Assembly (NCBI RefSeq): GCF_002532075.1
Contig: NZ_LYXE01000090.1
Span: 62,001 to 126,000 of the forward strand
DNA: 64,000 nt
From: Candidatus Chloroploca asiatica
GTDB taxonomy: Bacteria; Chloroflexota; Chloroflexia; Chloroflexales; Chloroflexaceae
Direction of reading: 5' to 3'
The notes under the pieces are model-generated. The model saw nothing but the letters and a program-made list of their open reading frames with translations, searched no databases and had not been told where the DNA came from. Position 1 is the first letter of the stretch. Each line of letters starts with the position of its first letter. A program made the translations under genes and the position numbers. Below are positions 18,701 to 28,498 of the stretch, one piece after another.

Positions 18701-21700
18701 GCCCTTGTCCTCCGAGTGGCAAATGAGCGACCGCCTCTGTGTGCCCCTCTATGCCACTGACGGCGATCTGCTCGGGGTCATGCTGGTCGCCGATCCGCTC
18801 GATCATCGCCGTCCAACTGAACGTACCGTTGAGCCACTCGCAATCTTTGCTGACCAAGCCGCTATCGCGATCGAGAATGCCTGGCTTTTGCGTGATGCCG
18901 ATGCCCGCGCCGACGAGATGACTGCCCTCTTTCAGGTTGGTACGGCCGCAACCTCAACCACTGATCTCGATACCCTGCTCAACCGTGTCTATGCCGAGCT
19001 TACCTCCTTCCTTGGGGTGCCAAGTTTCTTCTTTGTGGCAAGCTATCACCACGAGACCGATGATATCTATTTCAATCTGTTTATGCAAGGCAACGAATTG
19101 GCCTATGCCATGCATAAGACCGTGGTGCCAAGATCGGGCCTGATTGAACTGGTACTCCACAATGGCGAACCACTGTTGATCGCGGATCTCTGGGCTCAAC
19201 CAGCCTATCAGGCTCAGGCTGTGCATTATGCCGATGAAGCAGCATCCATTCGTTCCTGGCTGGGGGTGCCGCTCATCAGTCAGGGCCGCGCTATCGGTCT
19301 GCTCTGTCTGCAAGATGTGCAACCCCATGCCTTTGCCCAACCTGAGGTTCAGTTCCTGTCAACGGTCGCCAGCCAGCTTGCTATTGCAATCGAACGGGCA
19401 AGTCTCTTCGATGAGCGCGAACGCCGCCTCACTGAGCTTGATGTGATCAATCAGATTGGCCACGTTACCAGTTCAACCCTCGATCTCCAGATGATGCTTG
19501 AACAGGTCTATGATCACCTGAAGAGTTTCCTGTCACTCGATTCCTTCTTTGTCTTTATCTACTATGAAGAAGAGAATCGGATCACTCTCTCGATTGAAGT
19601 TGATGATGAGATCTTGACGTTCGATGATCATTGGCGTACCCCCAGTCCAACGAGTTTGACCGCACGGATTATTCAGACCCGTAGCCCCCTGCTCTTCCAC
19701 GATCTCCGTCAGGAAGAGATGGACGAGAACTTCAACCCGGTTACCTTTGGTACCGAACGCGTCTCGGCCTCATGGCTGGGGGTGCCGTTGCTCGTTGGCG
19801 AGAGCAGTGTTGTCGGTGTCATTGCCGTCATGAGTTATAGCCCCGGGTTGTATGGCCCGCGTGAACGCTCCTTCTTGACGACGGTAGCAAATCAACTGGC
19901 CCTCGGTGTCCAGAATGCACGCTTGCTCGAACAGGCCGAGGCCCAGGTTGACCATTTGCAACTCGTCAATCAGGTATCGTTCATGGCGAGTGCCGAAACT
20001 GATGTCCAGGCGATCTATCAACTCGTGGTCGATGCGATGGCACAGGCCACGCGCGTCGATCAGGCCCGACTGGTCATCTATGACCGCGAGGCTGGGGTTG
20101 CCTATGCTGTCGCTGAACATCGAGCCAGTGGCGTTCTTGATCAGATCCGCATTCCGCTGCGCGATAGCCCGTCCGTTGATTGGCTCGATCAACACCGCGA
20201 GCCGCTGGTTGCCCTTGATGCGCAGCATGATCCACTCTTTGTCCTTTCTCATGCTACCTTCCGTGAGCTTGATATTCGCTCGATTGCCCTCGTACCGCTT
20301 GTTGTCGCGGAAGAGGTAATCGGTGCCGTGGGCCTCGATTTTGTTGGCCGAGTCGGTGAGTTCAGTACCCAGCGCGTCAAGCTGTGCCATACGATCGCGA
20401 ATCAAACCTCGACCGCGATTAGCCGCGCTCAAGCGTTTGCCGCCGCAAGTGCGAGTGCCGAGGCCCTTGAACAAAAGGTGAAAGACCTCTCGACGGTGCT
20501 TGATGCCGCCGGGATCCTCTCCTCACTCTTGCGCGCCGATGAGGTGCTGAATAAACTGATGGATCTGGTGAGCCGAAGCCTCGGTGTGGCTACGGTGGCA
20601 CTCTGGATTATCAATGGTGAGGATGTCCTGGTACCAATCGCCATTGCGGGCATTCCCATTGACCAACGCCAGAGTATGCGCGTTCCCGTCGGTGAAGGTA
20701 TGACCGGACGCGTCGCCTCCACTCGCAAACCGCTCATTATTGATAATGTGGAACTCTCTGGCACGTCACTCTATCCAACCTACCAGCGCGAAAATCACCT
20801 CATCTCCTATATGGGTGTGCCCGTCATCTATCAGGGCGAAACGATCGGTGTCCTCAGTGTGATGACGAACGCCGAACGTCATTTTAGTCAGGACGAACAG
20901 GCGCTCTTGTTAGGTCTCGCTGACCAAGCGGCGACGGCCCTTCAGACCGCCCGCCTCTTTCAGGAACGCGAACAGAACATTCACGAGCTCTCGACCATCA
21001 ATACGATTAGCGCTGATGTCAATGCCACCCTCCAACTTGATGACCTCATTTCCCATCTCCACGAGGGCATTGGCAAGGTTCTTGATGTCCGTACTTCAAT
21101 GGTGACTCTCTATGATGTCCCCACCAATACCTTTACCTGCCCCCTCGCCTATCATCAGGGCCTTCGTGTGCAGCCTACCGCCCAGATGCTCCGTGATGCG
21201 GTGAATGCCAGGGTTGTCCAGTCTCATCAGTCGCTCCTGTTCACGAGCCGCGATGATATCCTGACCGCTGGCTTGCTCCCGGAACCATTTGATCCCGCGC
21301 TGGTCGAGTATCCGGTCGAATCGCTGCTGGTTGTGCCCATCCTGTTTGGCAATCAACCCCTCGGCGTGATCAATGTGCAGAGCTATGAACCACGTGCTTT
21401 TACCGAGGGCGACGAGCGTTTCTTGATGACAGTGGCGAATCAGGCCGCAGCCGCCATCAATAATGCCCGCCTCTTTAGCGAAATGACGCGCAATGCCGAC
21501 GAGATGCAGACGCTCCTCGATGTGACGCGTAGCCTCGCAGGTTCCCTTGATCTCGATGAGACCCAGCGCCTCATTGCGTCCGGTGCGCTTGGGTTGCTCA
21601 ATGCCGAGTTGTGCGCCGTGCTACGCCTTGATGCTCACGGAACCATCGAACAGCAGGTGCTCGTTGATGCCTCTGGCCTCCGTGACGATCTTCATATCGA

Positions 21701-23726
21701 CTTCCGCTTCCACGGGATGACCCACGCGCTGCTCGAACGGAATGCCCCTCTCGCCATCGCCGATCTCCATGTACTCGAAGATTCAAATCCCGATGCGCTC
21801 CGTCTCGGTATTCGTAGTGTCGTCGGTACCGCGATTGGTCTGCACGATGAACGCCTTGGTGTGATTTGGATCGGATTGTATCAACCTCACGAATGGTCGT
21901 CTCAACAGATTTCTCTGCTTGGCATTCTCGCAAATCAGGCCGGTCAGGCCCTCAAGAGTGCCCGCCTCTTCGCCGAGGTCTCGAATCTCGCCGCCGATCT
22001 TGAGCATCGCGTGAAAGAACGAACCGCTGAGGTTGAACTCGCGAATCAGCAACTCTCTGAGGAAAAAGAACGCCTCGAAGCTGTCCATACCATTACGCTT
22101 GAATTGACAACCCAGCTTGATACGTCGATCATTCTGCGCGAATCCCTCGAGTCGATCTCGCTGAATCTTGGCGTCACACGCGGGTCAATTATGCTCCGCG
22201 ACCCCGAAACCCAGGTGCTTATCTGCCGTGCTGTGCTCTTTGGCCTTGGTGATGCCCGTACCGCGAATATCCCCCTCAGCCTGGGCGGCGGTGAGGGACT
22301 CGCCGGCTGGGTGATGCAATACCACGAGTCGGTCAATATCCCTGATGTCCTCCAGGATCCGCGCTGGCAACAAGAACCCGGACGCGCTGATGATGTACGC
22401 TCTGCTGCTGCTGTACCTTTGCAAACCAGCGACCAGGCCCTTGGGGTGCTCGTGCTCTCGAGTACCCAGGTGAACTATTTTACCGACTCGCAGATGAATC
22501 TCCTTGGCACGATTGCCAGCGTCGTTGCAGCTGCCGTCTCGAATGCCCAACTCTATAGCTATATTAATGATCTCGCGAATAGCAATGGCTTACTCCTCGA
22601 AGCCCAACGCGAAGAGAGCTCCAAACGCGCCGCTGTCTTTAGCTCGGTCAGTGAGGGCATTATCGTGCTCGATCCCGACCAGTGCATTACCCTCTTCAAT
22701 CCCGCAGCTGAACAGGTCGTCGAGGTTGCTTCGGACATGGTGCTTGGTCATCCGCTGAGTATCCTCGAACACCTCAACACCGATGATATGGCCGTGCAAC
22801 GGCGTGCACGGGCGATCTTCCAGGCGCTCGCCAATGGCCTCAAACAGGTGGAGTTGCATCAGCAGATCTACTCAACTTCGATTGATCTCACCGATCCGAC
22901 CCAGTTTATTGCGGCTAATCTGGCCCCCGTCATTGGTCCTAGTGGCGACCATTATGGCAATGTCGCTGTGTTACGTGATGTGACCGGTGAAATCGAGGCC
23001 GATCAGGCGAAACGCCAGTTTATCTCGGATGTGAGCCACGAACTGCGGACGCCCCTCACGGCAGTTAAAGGCTATGTCGATGTTCTGCTGTTGACCGCTG
23101 CGGATAGCCTGAATGAGGATCAGATTGGGTTTCTCCAGATTATCAAAAATAATACCAATCGCCTCCGGGCGCTGATTGACGATATTCTAGAATTCTCGCG
23201 CCCCGACTCCAAGCGTAAACTTCAGATTAGTGACATTGATATTCCATCTTTGATTAAAGAGGCCGTGCAGTCGTTGCTGCTCGAGGCCGAGCATAAGCAG
23301 ATGCATGTCTCGCTTGATGTCCCCGACGATCTGCCGCTCGTGATGGGCGATCAACGCCGCATTAGCCAGGTCTTCTTCAATCTCTTCTCGAATGCCGTCA
23401 AGTATACCTTTGAAGGCGGGCACATCCACGTCCGGGCTTTTATGAATCCAGGTGGCATGCTCCAGATCGAAGTCGAAGATACTGGCGTCGGCATGACCCC
23501 CGCCCAACTCAAGAAACTCTTCCGTCCCTTCTACCGTGCGGATAATCCCCTCCGTGATATCACCGGAGGCACCGGTCTCGGCCTGGCGATTGCCAAACAG
23601 ATTGTGGAACAACACGGGGGCGAAATGTGGGTACCTTATAGCGAACCGGGACGCGGCAGTGTCTTTAGTTTTATTCTGCCCCTTGACCAGCCTGAAGCTG
23701 AGCAGACTGACGAGGACGCCACGTGA
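15795..23726 (+). CDS. Giant multi-GAF hybrid-less sensor histidine kinase (~12 GAF, PAS, HisKA, HATPase)
   Basis: About 2643 residues from the ATG at 15795, which has ggagg at 15773-15777; GTG 15771 is a possible alternative, and the frame is open back to 15672. After a 100-residue N-terminal stretch I count about twelve tandem GAF units, each opened by a helix such as LELLQSISQKLTAELSLEE, LRALQRVSSQLASTLDQKE, MTALFQVGTAATSTTDLDT or LEAVHTITLELTTQLDTS. A PAS domain follows (FSSVSEGIIVLDPDQ, near 22640), then HisKA with phospho-acceptor His2415 (SHELRTPL) and an HATPase with N box NLFSNAVKYT, DTGVGM and GGTGLGLAIA. No transmembrane segment or receiver is seen, so it is a soluble cytoplasmic kinase. 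A heptad-like linker (EVELANQQLSEEKERLEA) precedes the last GAF. It ends overlapping the hydrolase gene by four bases. The ligands are unknown. Confidence 0.92.
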   Translation: MDTTLALTSATGWELLAQLAQSMQHQTPVPSADYAGRLVALLTRYLPCSAGRLELCEQGYVVATAAWGAEFAPPEASALLECRADAELVGQLFLHEPYGVLLEPAFRAALAAQLAFLIASQQRLLASNQIEQIYEIAAARLKLVGDRDLVTLLQSFLASVASLLQVEAGAIYTVDPDEGRLNLLALGTRDLRLTTSLPLSSENLIVQALQGMQVGTLTLDLGRTTQPPPQDLARPALAVPLKHQDEPVGTLVFLLKHAHVAAWLLQAADVCASQVMLLVRNARLLSHQQQRARELFVLYENSQQITGTGQLDGMLARATENIALTLKADICAVHLVEQSPPDTLHTISVYSDDSTHHAERNGRFPSTLKGARFILAQVGRDETMLIEDTQAIASHNDFAAILAAAGCQSALVLTLRGQDQILGLMTLGFNRPRHPVSPTDRNLAQVLAAQVATAILNRRLYLAAQQRATELELLQSISQKLTAELSLEETIEAILAGAKELARFNGARITLVDQRAQALRLGAQWGLDEALAAAELTTWLSRHQRTLRISDLAHLPPQLRDLHLSGAVKLTDQGPARSYLGVPLRLREELLGTCELFAVQPGAFTEDDARLLTIVAGYAAQAIANASRYEQADTSLQARIEQLRALQRVSSQLASTLDQKEILRYVLDQALKVTGASHGLIALRNTADDETAEHALLLDTLGLGDQQTPAIYRDALDTAVPQVRSVYFIAEAVGFETARHDQLIGTPLPFTATTAWRALERREPEFNDRLSADEWVPEHLADKQSALAAPIFYQAGVYGVLILFAPRLRAFDYDAVEFLRALTHQAAVGIGNAQRYAELEHLYRTQETKAEILNNVLEIGQALRGERSLENLLEQVAYSAVESANYRKALFCLTSPQQPRLLTPFAAAGIPRDVLASMKQLTLDDRLVTRYLEPRFRLGRCYFIPAQEARVIESEFETNIFAYLQGDDEPLSSEWQMSDRLCVPLYATDGDLLGVMLVADPLDHRRPTERTVEPLAIFADQAAIAIENAWLLRDADARADEMTALFQVGTAATSTTDLDTLLNRVYAELTSFLGVPSFFFVASYHHETDDIYFNLFMQGNELAYAMHKTVVPRSGLIELVLHNGEPLLIADLWAQPAYQAQAVHYADEAASIRSWLGVPLISQGRAIGLLCLQDVQPHAFAQPEVQFLSTVASQLAIAIERASLFDERERRLTELDVINQIGHVTSSTLDLQMMLEQVYDHLKSFLSLDSFFVFIYYEEENRITLSIEVDDEILTFDDHWRTPSPTSLTARIIQTRSPLLFHDLRQEEMDENFNPVTFGTERVSASWLGVPLLVGESSVVGVIAVMSYSPGLYGPRERSFLTTVANQLALGVQNARLLEQAEAQVDHLQLVNQVSFMASAETDVQAIYQLVVDAMAQATRVDQARLVIYDREAGVAYAVAEHRASGVLDQIRIPLRDSPSVDWLDQHREPLVALDAQHDPLFVLSHATFRELDIRSIALVPLVVAEEVIGAVGLDFVGRVGEFSTQRVKLCHTIANQTSTAISRAQAFAAASASAEALEQKVKDLSTVLDAAGILSSLLRADEVLNKLMDLVSRSLGVATVALWIINGEDVLVPIAIAGIPIDQRQSMRVPVGEGMTGRVASTRKPLIIDNVELSGTSLYPTYQRENHLISYMGVPVIYQGETIGVLSVMTNAERHFSQDEQALLLGLADQAATALQTARLFQEREQNIHELSTINTISADVNATLQLDDLISHLHEGIGKVLDVRTSMVTLYDVPTNTFTCPLAYHQGLRVQPTAQMLRDAVNARVVQSHQSLLFTSRDDILTAGLLPEPFDPALVEYPVESLLVVPILFGNQPLGVINVQSYEPRAFTEGDERFLMTVANQAAAAINNARLFSEMTRNADEMQTLLDVTRSLAGSLDLDETQRLIASGALGLLNAELCAVLRLDAHGTIEQQVLVDASGLRDDLHIDFRFHGMTHALLERNAPLAIADLHVLEDSNPDALRLGIRSVVGTAIGLHDERLGVIWIGLYQPHEWSSQQISLLGILANQAGQALKSARLFAEVSNLAADLEHRVKERTAEVELANQQLSEEKERLEAVHTITLELTTQLDTSIILRESLESISLNLGVTRGSIMLRDPETQVLICRAVLFGLGDARTANIPLSLGGGEGLAGWVMQYHESVNIPDVLQDPRWQQEPGRADDVRSAAAVPLQTSDQALGVLVLSSTQVNYFTDSQMNLLGTIASVVAAAVSNAQLYSYINDLANSNGLLLEAQREESSKRAAVFSSVSEGIIVLDPDQCITLFNPAAEQVVEVASDMVLGHPLSILEHLNTDDMAVQRRARAIFQALANGLKQVELHQQIYSTSIDLTDPTQFIAANLAPVIGPSGDHYGNVAVLRDVTGEIEADQAKRQFISDVSHELRTPLTAVKGYVDVLLLTAADSLNEDQIGFLQIIKNNTNRLRALIDDILEFSRPDSKRKLQISDIDIPSLIKEAVQSLLLEAEHKQMHVSLDVPDDLPLVMGDQRRISQVFFNLFSNAVKYTFEGGHIHVRAFMNPGGMLQIEVEDTGVGMTPAQLKKLFRPFYRADNPLRDITGGTGLGLAIAKQIVEQHGGEMWVPYSEPGRGSVFSFILPLDQPEAEQTDEDAT

Positions 23727-24559
23727 GTGCCATTCATCTTGACAATCGTCTGGTTCACTACGAGGTCGTAGGACGTGGCCAGCCAATTATTTTCCTCCAT
23801 AGCTGGCTCGGCTCGTGGCGTTACTGGGTCTCAACGATGGATCTTGTCTCCGAGCGCTACCGTGCCTATGCCCTCGATTTCTGGGGCTTCGGTGAGAGCG
23901 ATCGGCACGGTAGTCATTTCACGATTACTGATTATGTGCATATGCTCGGCCAATTTATGGATCAGATGGGGATTGCCAAAGCTAATCTGGTCGGTCACGG
24001 CCTCGGTGGCATGGTGGCGATACGGGCTGCACGCGAGCAACCAGATCGCTTTTTACGCCTGATGACGGTCTCGACCCCGATGCAAGGCCATACCCTCGCC
24101 GATCTGGTCAAGCCAGGTACTTTTTCGCGCCTCCTCGGTAAATCGAATCCAAGCAATGTCTGGTCGAAGTTGCTCCGCAGCATCCCGATCACTGATCCTG
24201 AAGTGCAACACGAACTGCTCGAAGATACCGAGGGCCTCAGTGAAACAGTGCTCGCCAGTGTGCAAGAATCCCTCTTTGATACCGATCTCCGCTCAACCGT
24301 CAATGTGCTTGAGCGCCCCCTCCTGGCGGTCTATGGCGCCCAAGATAAGATTATCAATCTTGACCACGTTATGTTTCTCAATCAACTCCATGATCGCCCG
24401 GTGCAGTTGCTGATTCTGCCCAGAGCTAACCACTTCCCCTTCCTTGAGCAAACGACAACCTTTTCACGCCTGTTGCTCGATTTTCTCATCGCTGAACAGC
24501 AACCGGTGGAGATCAAGGAGGAATGGAAACGACGGGTCAATCAGCGCGAGTATCTCTAA
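23723..24559 (+). CDS. Alpha/beta-hydrolase fold protein lacking the nucleophile
   Basis: 278 residues, GTG start overlapping the kinase stop. The oxyanion-side motif (FLHSWLGS), strand-helix pattern, Asp208 (YGAQDK) and His237 (PRANHF) fit a catalytic triad of the RsbQ/lipase type, but the nucleophile elbow reads GHGLGG: residue 93 is Gly (codon GGC at 23999-24001) where GHSLGG is expected. Classical ester hydrolysis should therefore be impaired. It may act as a ligand-binding sensor, as plant and bacterial hydrolase-fold receptors do, or use another mechanism. Translational coupling to the GAF kinase recalls RsbQ working with the sensor phosphatase RsbP, although RsbQ keeps its serine. It is cytoplasmic. 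The next gene is convergent, one base away. Confidence 0.85.
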   Translation: MSAIHLDNRLVHYEVVGRGQPIIFLHSWLGSWRYWVSTMDLVSERYRAYALDFWGFGESDRHGSHFTITDYVHMLGQFMDQMGIAKANLVGHGLGGMVAIRAAREQPDRFLRLMTVSTPMQGHTLADLVKPGTFSRLLGKSNPSNVWSKLLRSIPITDPEVQHELLEDTEGLSETVLASVQESLFDTDLRSTVNVLERPLLAVYGAQDKIINLDHVMFLNQLHDRPVQLLILPRANHFPFLEQTTTFSRLLLDFLIAEQQPVEIKEEWKRRVNQREYL

Positions 24560-24560
24560 T

Positions 24561-25691
24561 CTATACCTGTACCGCGCTCCGCCGCATCGCATAGAGCATC
24601 ATGCCCAGGACAATCAGGCCGAGACAGAGCAAGGCCACCAGTTTTGCACTCGCTGGGATGGCAAGCAGGGCGATCACTCCAAAAACGGTGCTGAGCGTGT
24701 AGTAGATCATAACGACTTGCCGCTGTGAGAGGCCTAGATCCAGCAGGCGATGGTGCAGGTGATCACGTCCCGCATGTGCAGCCGAGTCGCCCCGCACCGT
24801 ACGGCTCAGAATCAGCCAGGCCATGTCAATCAAGGGCACCCCCATCACGAGTAACGCGGTGGCTAGTTTGGCCCCACCAATGATGGCACTGACCCCTAGA
24901 ATGTACCCCAGTGACATCGCGCCCACATCACCCATAAACGTGCGTGCCGGGTGCAGGTTAAAGGGTAAAAAGCCCGCACATGCCCCCGCCAGCGCAAGCG
25001 GTAGAAACGCAACCGTGTATTGTGGCGGCTCAAGACTCAGGGTGTGCAAGGCGAGAATAACCCCGGCAATGAGCGTGATGCCCCCCGCCAATCCATCCAA
25101 TCCATCTGTCCAGTTGACCATATTCTGCATCCCGACAATCCAGAAGACCGTGGCCCCAATCGCAAGCCACGGACTCAGGTTATGCAGATGGATCTGTTGG
25201 AGAAAGGGGAAATTAAAGGCTGTCAGAATAATGCCCCGTGCCTCGGTGGCTTGCCCCATCGCATCAGGATAGAGTGTCTGATCCCAGAGGTAGGGGCCAA
25301 CCGCGATCAAAGCCGCCACGATATGCAGCACAAGACGACGTCCGGCGGGCAGATTGCGCAGGTCGTCAATGAGGCTGACGCACGCCACGACGCTCAACCC
25401 CGCCAGCAACAACCCGAGCCGCGTGCGTTCGGCTGAGGTGCGTTGCAACACAGGATCAAGCTGCTCAAAGGCAAAACTGGCGAGCAAGGCGATGGCAAAA
25501 CCAGCAATCATCGCCAGGCCACCGACTGTTGGTGTCGCGATCCGATGCACATGGCGCGGCCCTGGCTGCGCAACCCATCCCTCGCGCTTGCTCAACCGGA
25601 TCAGCGGTGGCGTAAGCAAGGCGGTGAGCACCAGGGCAACCCCAAAGGTGAGCGCCAGGGCAAGGATTACCATGTCACGGTGCCCAATCAA
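24561..25691 (-). CDS. TagO/WecA-type undecaprenyl-phosphate glycosyl-1-phosphate transferase
   Basis: 376 residues, polytopic membrane protein with about ten hydrophobic helices. Such enzymes transfer a sugar-1-phosphate (usually GlcNAc-1-P) from UDP-sugar to undecaprenyl phosphate, starting wall or surface polysaccharide synthesis. Motifs present: VSLIDDLR (DD pair), [27 protein letters not shown], and [19 protein letters not shown], the last typical of WecA/TagO rather than MraY. The TTG at 25691 overlaps the upp stop by four bases; an ATG six codons in (25673) is an equally plausible start. It is the last gene of the trigger factor-Clp cluster on this strand. Confidence 0.88.
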   Translation of the reverse strand: MIGHRDMVILALALTFGVALVLTALLTPPLIRLSKREGWVAQPGPRHVHRIATPTVGGLAMIAGFAIALLASFAFEQLDPVLQRTSAERTRLGLLLAGLSVVACVSLIDDLRNLPAGRRLVLHIVAALIAVGPYLWDQTLYPDAMGQATEARGIILTAFNFPFLQQIHLHNLSPWLAIGATVFWIVGMQNMVNWTDGLDGLAGGITLIAGVILALHTLSLEPPQYTVAFLPLALAGACAGFLPFNLHPARTFMGDVGAMSLGYILGVSAIIGGAKLATALLVMGVPLIDMAWLILSRTVRGDSAAHAGRDHLHHRLLDLGLSQRQVVMIYYTLSTVFGVIALLAIPASAKLVALLCLGLIVLGMMLYAMRRSAVQV

Positions 25692-26317
25692 CCCGTCCCA
25701 AACTGACGGTCGCCGGCATCACCGAGGCCTGGCACAATGTAGCCAAGCTCATTGAGAAAGCTGTCAATCGCGGCCAGATGAATATCAACATCCGGATGCG
25801 CAGCCGTCAATGCCTGCACACCCTCGGGGGCAGCAATCAACCCGAGAAATTTGATCCGGCGCGACCCCCACTGCTTGAGAATATCGACTGCCGCTACGGC
25901 TGAGCCACCCGTGGCCAGCATTGGATCAACGATCAACGACAGATCAATATTCGGTTCTGAAGGCAGTTTATTGTAATACGTGACCGGCTGAAGCGTCTCG
26001 TGATCACGGTAGAGCCCGAGATGCCACACATGCACGGTAGGCAAAATATCAATAATGGCCTCAGACATTCCCAGGCCCGCCCGCAGAATCGGAATGACGC
26101 CGATGCGATCAGCGACTTCAAAGCCTTCACACGGGGCCAGCGGTGTCTGCACCGTCAGCGGGGCAAGACTAAGATCTTCCGTCGCTTCATAAAAGAGCAA
26201 CTGGGCAATCTCGCGCACCAGTTCGCGGAATTTCTTCGGTTCAGTCAGATTGCTCCTGAGCAAGGCTAGTTTATGTTGAACAAGCGGATGGGTGGAAACA
26301 AAAACCTGATCGCCCAT
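25688..26317 (-). CDS. upp: Uracil phosphoribosyltransferase Upp
   Basis: 209 residues, the normal size. It converts uracil and PRPP to UMP in pyrimidine salvage. The family signatures are present: PILRAGLGM, the PRPP loop [13 protein letters not shown], and the C-terminal uracil-binding segment [17 protein letters not shown]. The ATG is 12 bases after the stop of the preceding response regulator gene, and the stop overlaps the next transferase gene, so it is part of a continuous transcript. Confidence 0.96.
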   Translation of the reverse strand: MGDQVFVSTHPLVQHKLALLRSNLTEPKKFRELVREIAQLLFYEATEDLSLAPLTVQTPLAPCEGFEVADRIGVIPILRAGLGMSEAIIDILPTVHVWHLGLYRDHETLQPVTYYNKLPSEPNIDLSLIVDPMLATGGSAVAAVDILKQWGSRRIKFLGLIAAPEGVQALTAAHPDVDIHLAAIDSFLNELGYIVPGLGDAGDRQFGTG

Positions 26318-26329
26318 AGCAAGACACCT

Positions 26330-27064
26330 TTAAGCTTCAGTGAGTTTATACCCTACACCTCGAACCGTCACAATCAACACCGGGCGTGAGGGTACTTCCT
26401 CCACCTTCTCGCGCAGGCGTCGTATACAGACATCTACCAGATTCGTCTCGCCCGCATACTCGTAGCCCCATACCTCACGAAAAAGTGTCTCACGGTCAAA
26501 GACCTGACCAGGATTCGCCGCCAGAAAATAGAGCAATTCAAACTCCATTGGCGTCAAGTTGACACTCTGCTCGCGGACGGTCACGTAATGGCGTGGACCA
26601 TCAATAAAGAGCGGCCCGATCCGCAGTGTGGGGGGGGCTCGTCGCGACTTATAGCCCTCGACCCGACGCAGGATCGACTCGACACGGGCAATCAGTTCCA
26701 CTGTCTTGAATGGTTTGCGAATATAATCGTCAGCCCCGAGTTCAAAGCCTTGAATGACATCATCAGTCCCATCGCGGCTCGTCAGCATCACAATAGGGAC
26801 ATCGCTTTCAGCCCGGATGTGCCGACATACTTCAAAGCCATCAGCAAAGGGCATCATGACGTCAAGGATGACCACATCAAACGGCTGTTTGCGAAACGCC
26901 TCGACCGCCTCAAGCCCATTACTAACCGCCGTCAGTTCATAGCGCGGATCACTGAGGGTGACTTTGATCAGATGGGCGATTGACGGGTCATCGTCGGCAA
27001 TCAAAATACGCCGGGGGGGGCGTGGATCTTCAACGGCCCGGTCATTTGTACGAAGGAAAGGCAT
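26330..27064 (-). CDS. OmpR/PhoB-family response regulator (orphan)
   Basis: 244 residues: a receiver domain (about 19-130) with acidic triplet ADDD, phospho-acceptor Asp68 (VILDVMMP) and Lys in DYIRKPF, and a C-terminal winged helix (LTPMEFELLYFLAANPGQ, then VDVCIRRLREKVE, VRGVGYKL). It should bind DNA as a phosphorylated dimer. No histidine kinase is adjacent; it lies 15 bases after clpX and 12 before upp, so it is expressed with the protease genes. The N-terminal 18 residues before the receiver are an extension, and an internal start is possible but not obvious. Confidence 0.92.
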   Translation of the reverse strand: MPFLRTNDRAVEDPRPPRRILIADDDPSIAHLIKVTLSDPRYELTAVSNGLEAVEAFRKQPFDVVILDVMMPFADGFEVCRHIRAESDVPIVMLTSRDGTDDVIQGFELGADDYIRKPFKTVELIARVESILRRVEGYKSRRAPPTLRIGPLFIDGPRHYVTVREQSVNLTPMEFELLYFLAANPGQVFDRETLFREVWGYEYAGETNLVDVCIRRLREKVEEVPSRPVLIVTVRGVGYKLTEA

Positions 27065-27079
27065 CCGTATAGAACCTGA

Positions 27080-28390
27080 TCAGACGGCTTCATCAAGACG
27101 CCGCCGGTACTCACTGCGTTCGGTGCGGGGCATCAAGATCGGCAAGCCGCGCCCGTAAACAACTTCGGCATTGATAATGCATCGTCCAATATGTTCCTGG
27201 GCCGGTACCTCATACATCACATCAAGCAGCACTTCTTCGACAATGCTCCGCAAGGCTCGCGCCCCGGTACGCGCCTGCATGGCCCGCTCAACAATTGCCT
27301 CGATCCCATCCGCAGTGAATTCTAACTCACAATGATCAAGTGCCAGCAACTTCTGATACTGCTTGATCACGGCATTGCGCGGTTCGGTCAGAATCCGTGA
27401 CATCGCGCTATGTGACAGCGGCTCAAGGGCCACAACCACCGGCAGACGCCCAATGAATTCAGGGATGAAGCCGTAGTGCATCAGATCATCAGGACTGATC
27501 TGCGCCACCAGGGCCGCGTGATCATCGACTGTGTTCCCTGTCGCCTGGCCGCCAAACCCGATCATTTGCCGACCCCGCAAGCGCTGCGTCACCACCGTTT
27601 CGATGCCTTCGAAGGCACCACCACAGATAAAGAGCACGTTCGTCGTGTCAAACGAAATATACTCTTGCTGTGGGTGTTTACGTCCTGGCAAAGGTGGCAC
27701 ATGCGCCACGCCGCCCTCAAGAATCTTCAAAAGGGCCTGCTGCACACCTTCCCCCGAGACGTCGCGCGTAATCGAAGGATTATCAGCCTTACGGGCAATC
27801 TTATCAATCTCATCAAGATAGATGATGCCGGTCTGCGCACGCTCAACATCGCCATCGGCCGCCTGGATCAGACGCAAGAGGATATTTTCTACATCCTCAC
27901 CAACATACCCGGCCTCCGTCAGCGCTGTTGCGTCGGCGATCGCAAAGGGGACATCAAGAATACGGGCGAGCGTCTGTGCAAGCAAGGTCTTGCCACTGCC
28001 CGTTGGCCCAAGCAAGAGGATATTGCTCTTACTAATCTCGACATCATCAATTTTTGCCCCGGCGCGAACTCGCTTGTAGTGGTTGTAGACGGCAACTGAA
28101 AGCACGATCTTCGCTCGATCCTGCCCAATCACATACTGGTCAAGTTTCTCACGCAACTTACGCGGCGCAGGCAAACGTGCCGGACCGGGCGGTGTATTGC
28201 GACGCGGGGCCGCCATCTGCTGCTCGGTCTCTTCGGCAATGATCGCGCTACAGAGCGCCACACACTCATCACAGATAAAGACCGTGCCTGGCCCGGCAAT
28301 CAGGCGTTGCACCTCGTCCTGACCGCGACCACAAAACGAGCAGACATACGCTCCACGATTGTTACTACCACTATTACGAGAACGGGACAT
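27080..28390 (-). CDS. clpX: ATP-dependent Clp protease ATP-binding subunit ClpX
   Basis: 436 residues from the ATG at 28390, which has GGAGAA just upstream; the frame opens nine codons earlier without a ribosome site. ClpX is a hexameric AAA+ unfoldase that feeds ClpP. The zinc-binding domain has CSFC (17, 20) and CDEC (40, 43). Walker A is GPTGSGKT, Walker [11 protein letters not shown], and the pore loop GYVGEDVEN and sensor regions (EFIGRLPV) are present, as is GGAFEGIE in the IGF-loop area. It follows clpP by 108 bases on the same strand in the common tig-clpP-clpX order. Confidence 0.97.
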   Translation of the reverse strand: MSRSRNSGSNNRGAYVCSFCGRGQDEVQRLIAGPGTVFICDECVALCSAIIAEETEQQMAAPRRNTPPGPARLPAPRKLREKLDQYVIGQDRAKIVLSVAVYNHYKRVRAGAKIDDVEISKSNILLLGPTGSGKTLLAQTLARILDVPFAIADATALTEAGYVGEDVENILLRLIQAADGDVERAQTGIIYLDEIDKIARKADNPSITRDVSGEGVQQALLKILEGGVAHVPPLPGRKHPQQEYISFDTTNVLFICGGAFEGIETVVTQRLRGRQMIGFGGQATGNTVDDHAALVAQISPDDLMHYGFIPEFIGRLPVVVALEPLSHSAMSRILTEPRNAVIKQYQKLLALDHCELEFTADGIEAIVERAMQARTGARALRSIVEEVLLDVMYEVPAQEHIGRCIINAEVVYGRGLPILMPRTERSEYRRRLDEAV

Positions 28391-28498
28391 GAACTTCTCC
28401 GCTAATCCCCAGGTCAAGGCCGATCATCAAGCCCAGATTGCCATGGCAACCTCTGGTCTAACCCTTTCAGGCCCGTTGATCGACCTCACCCGGTCATG

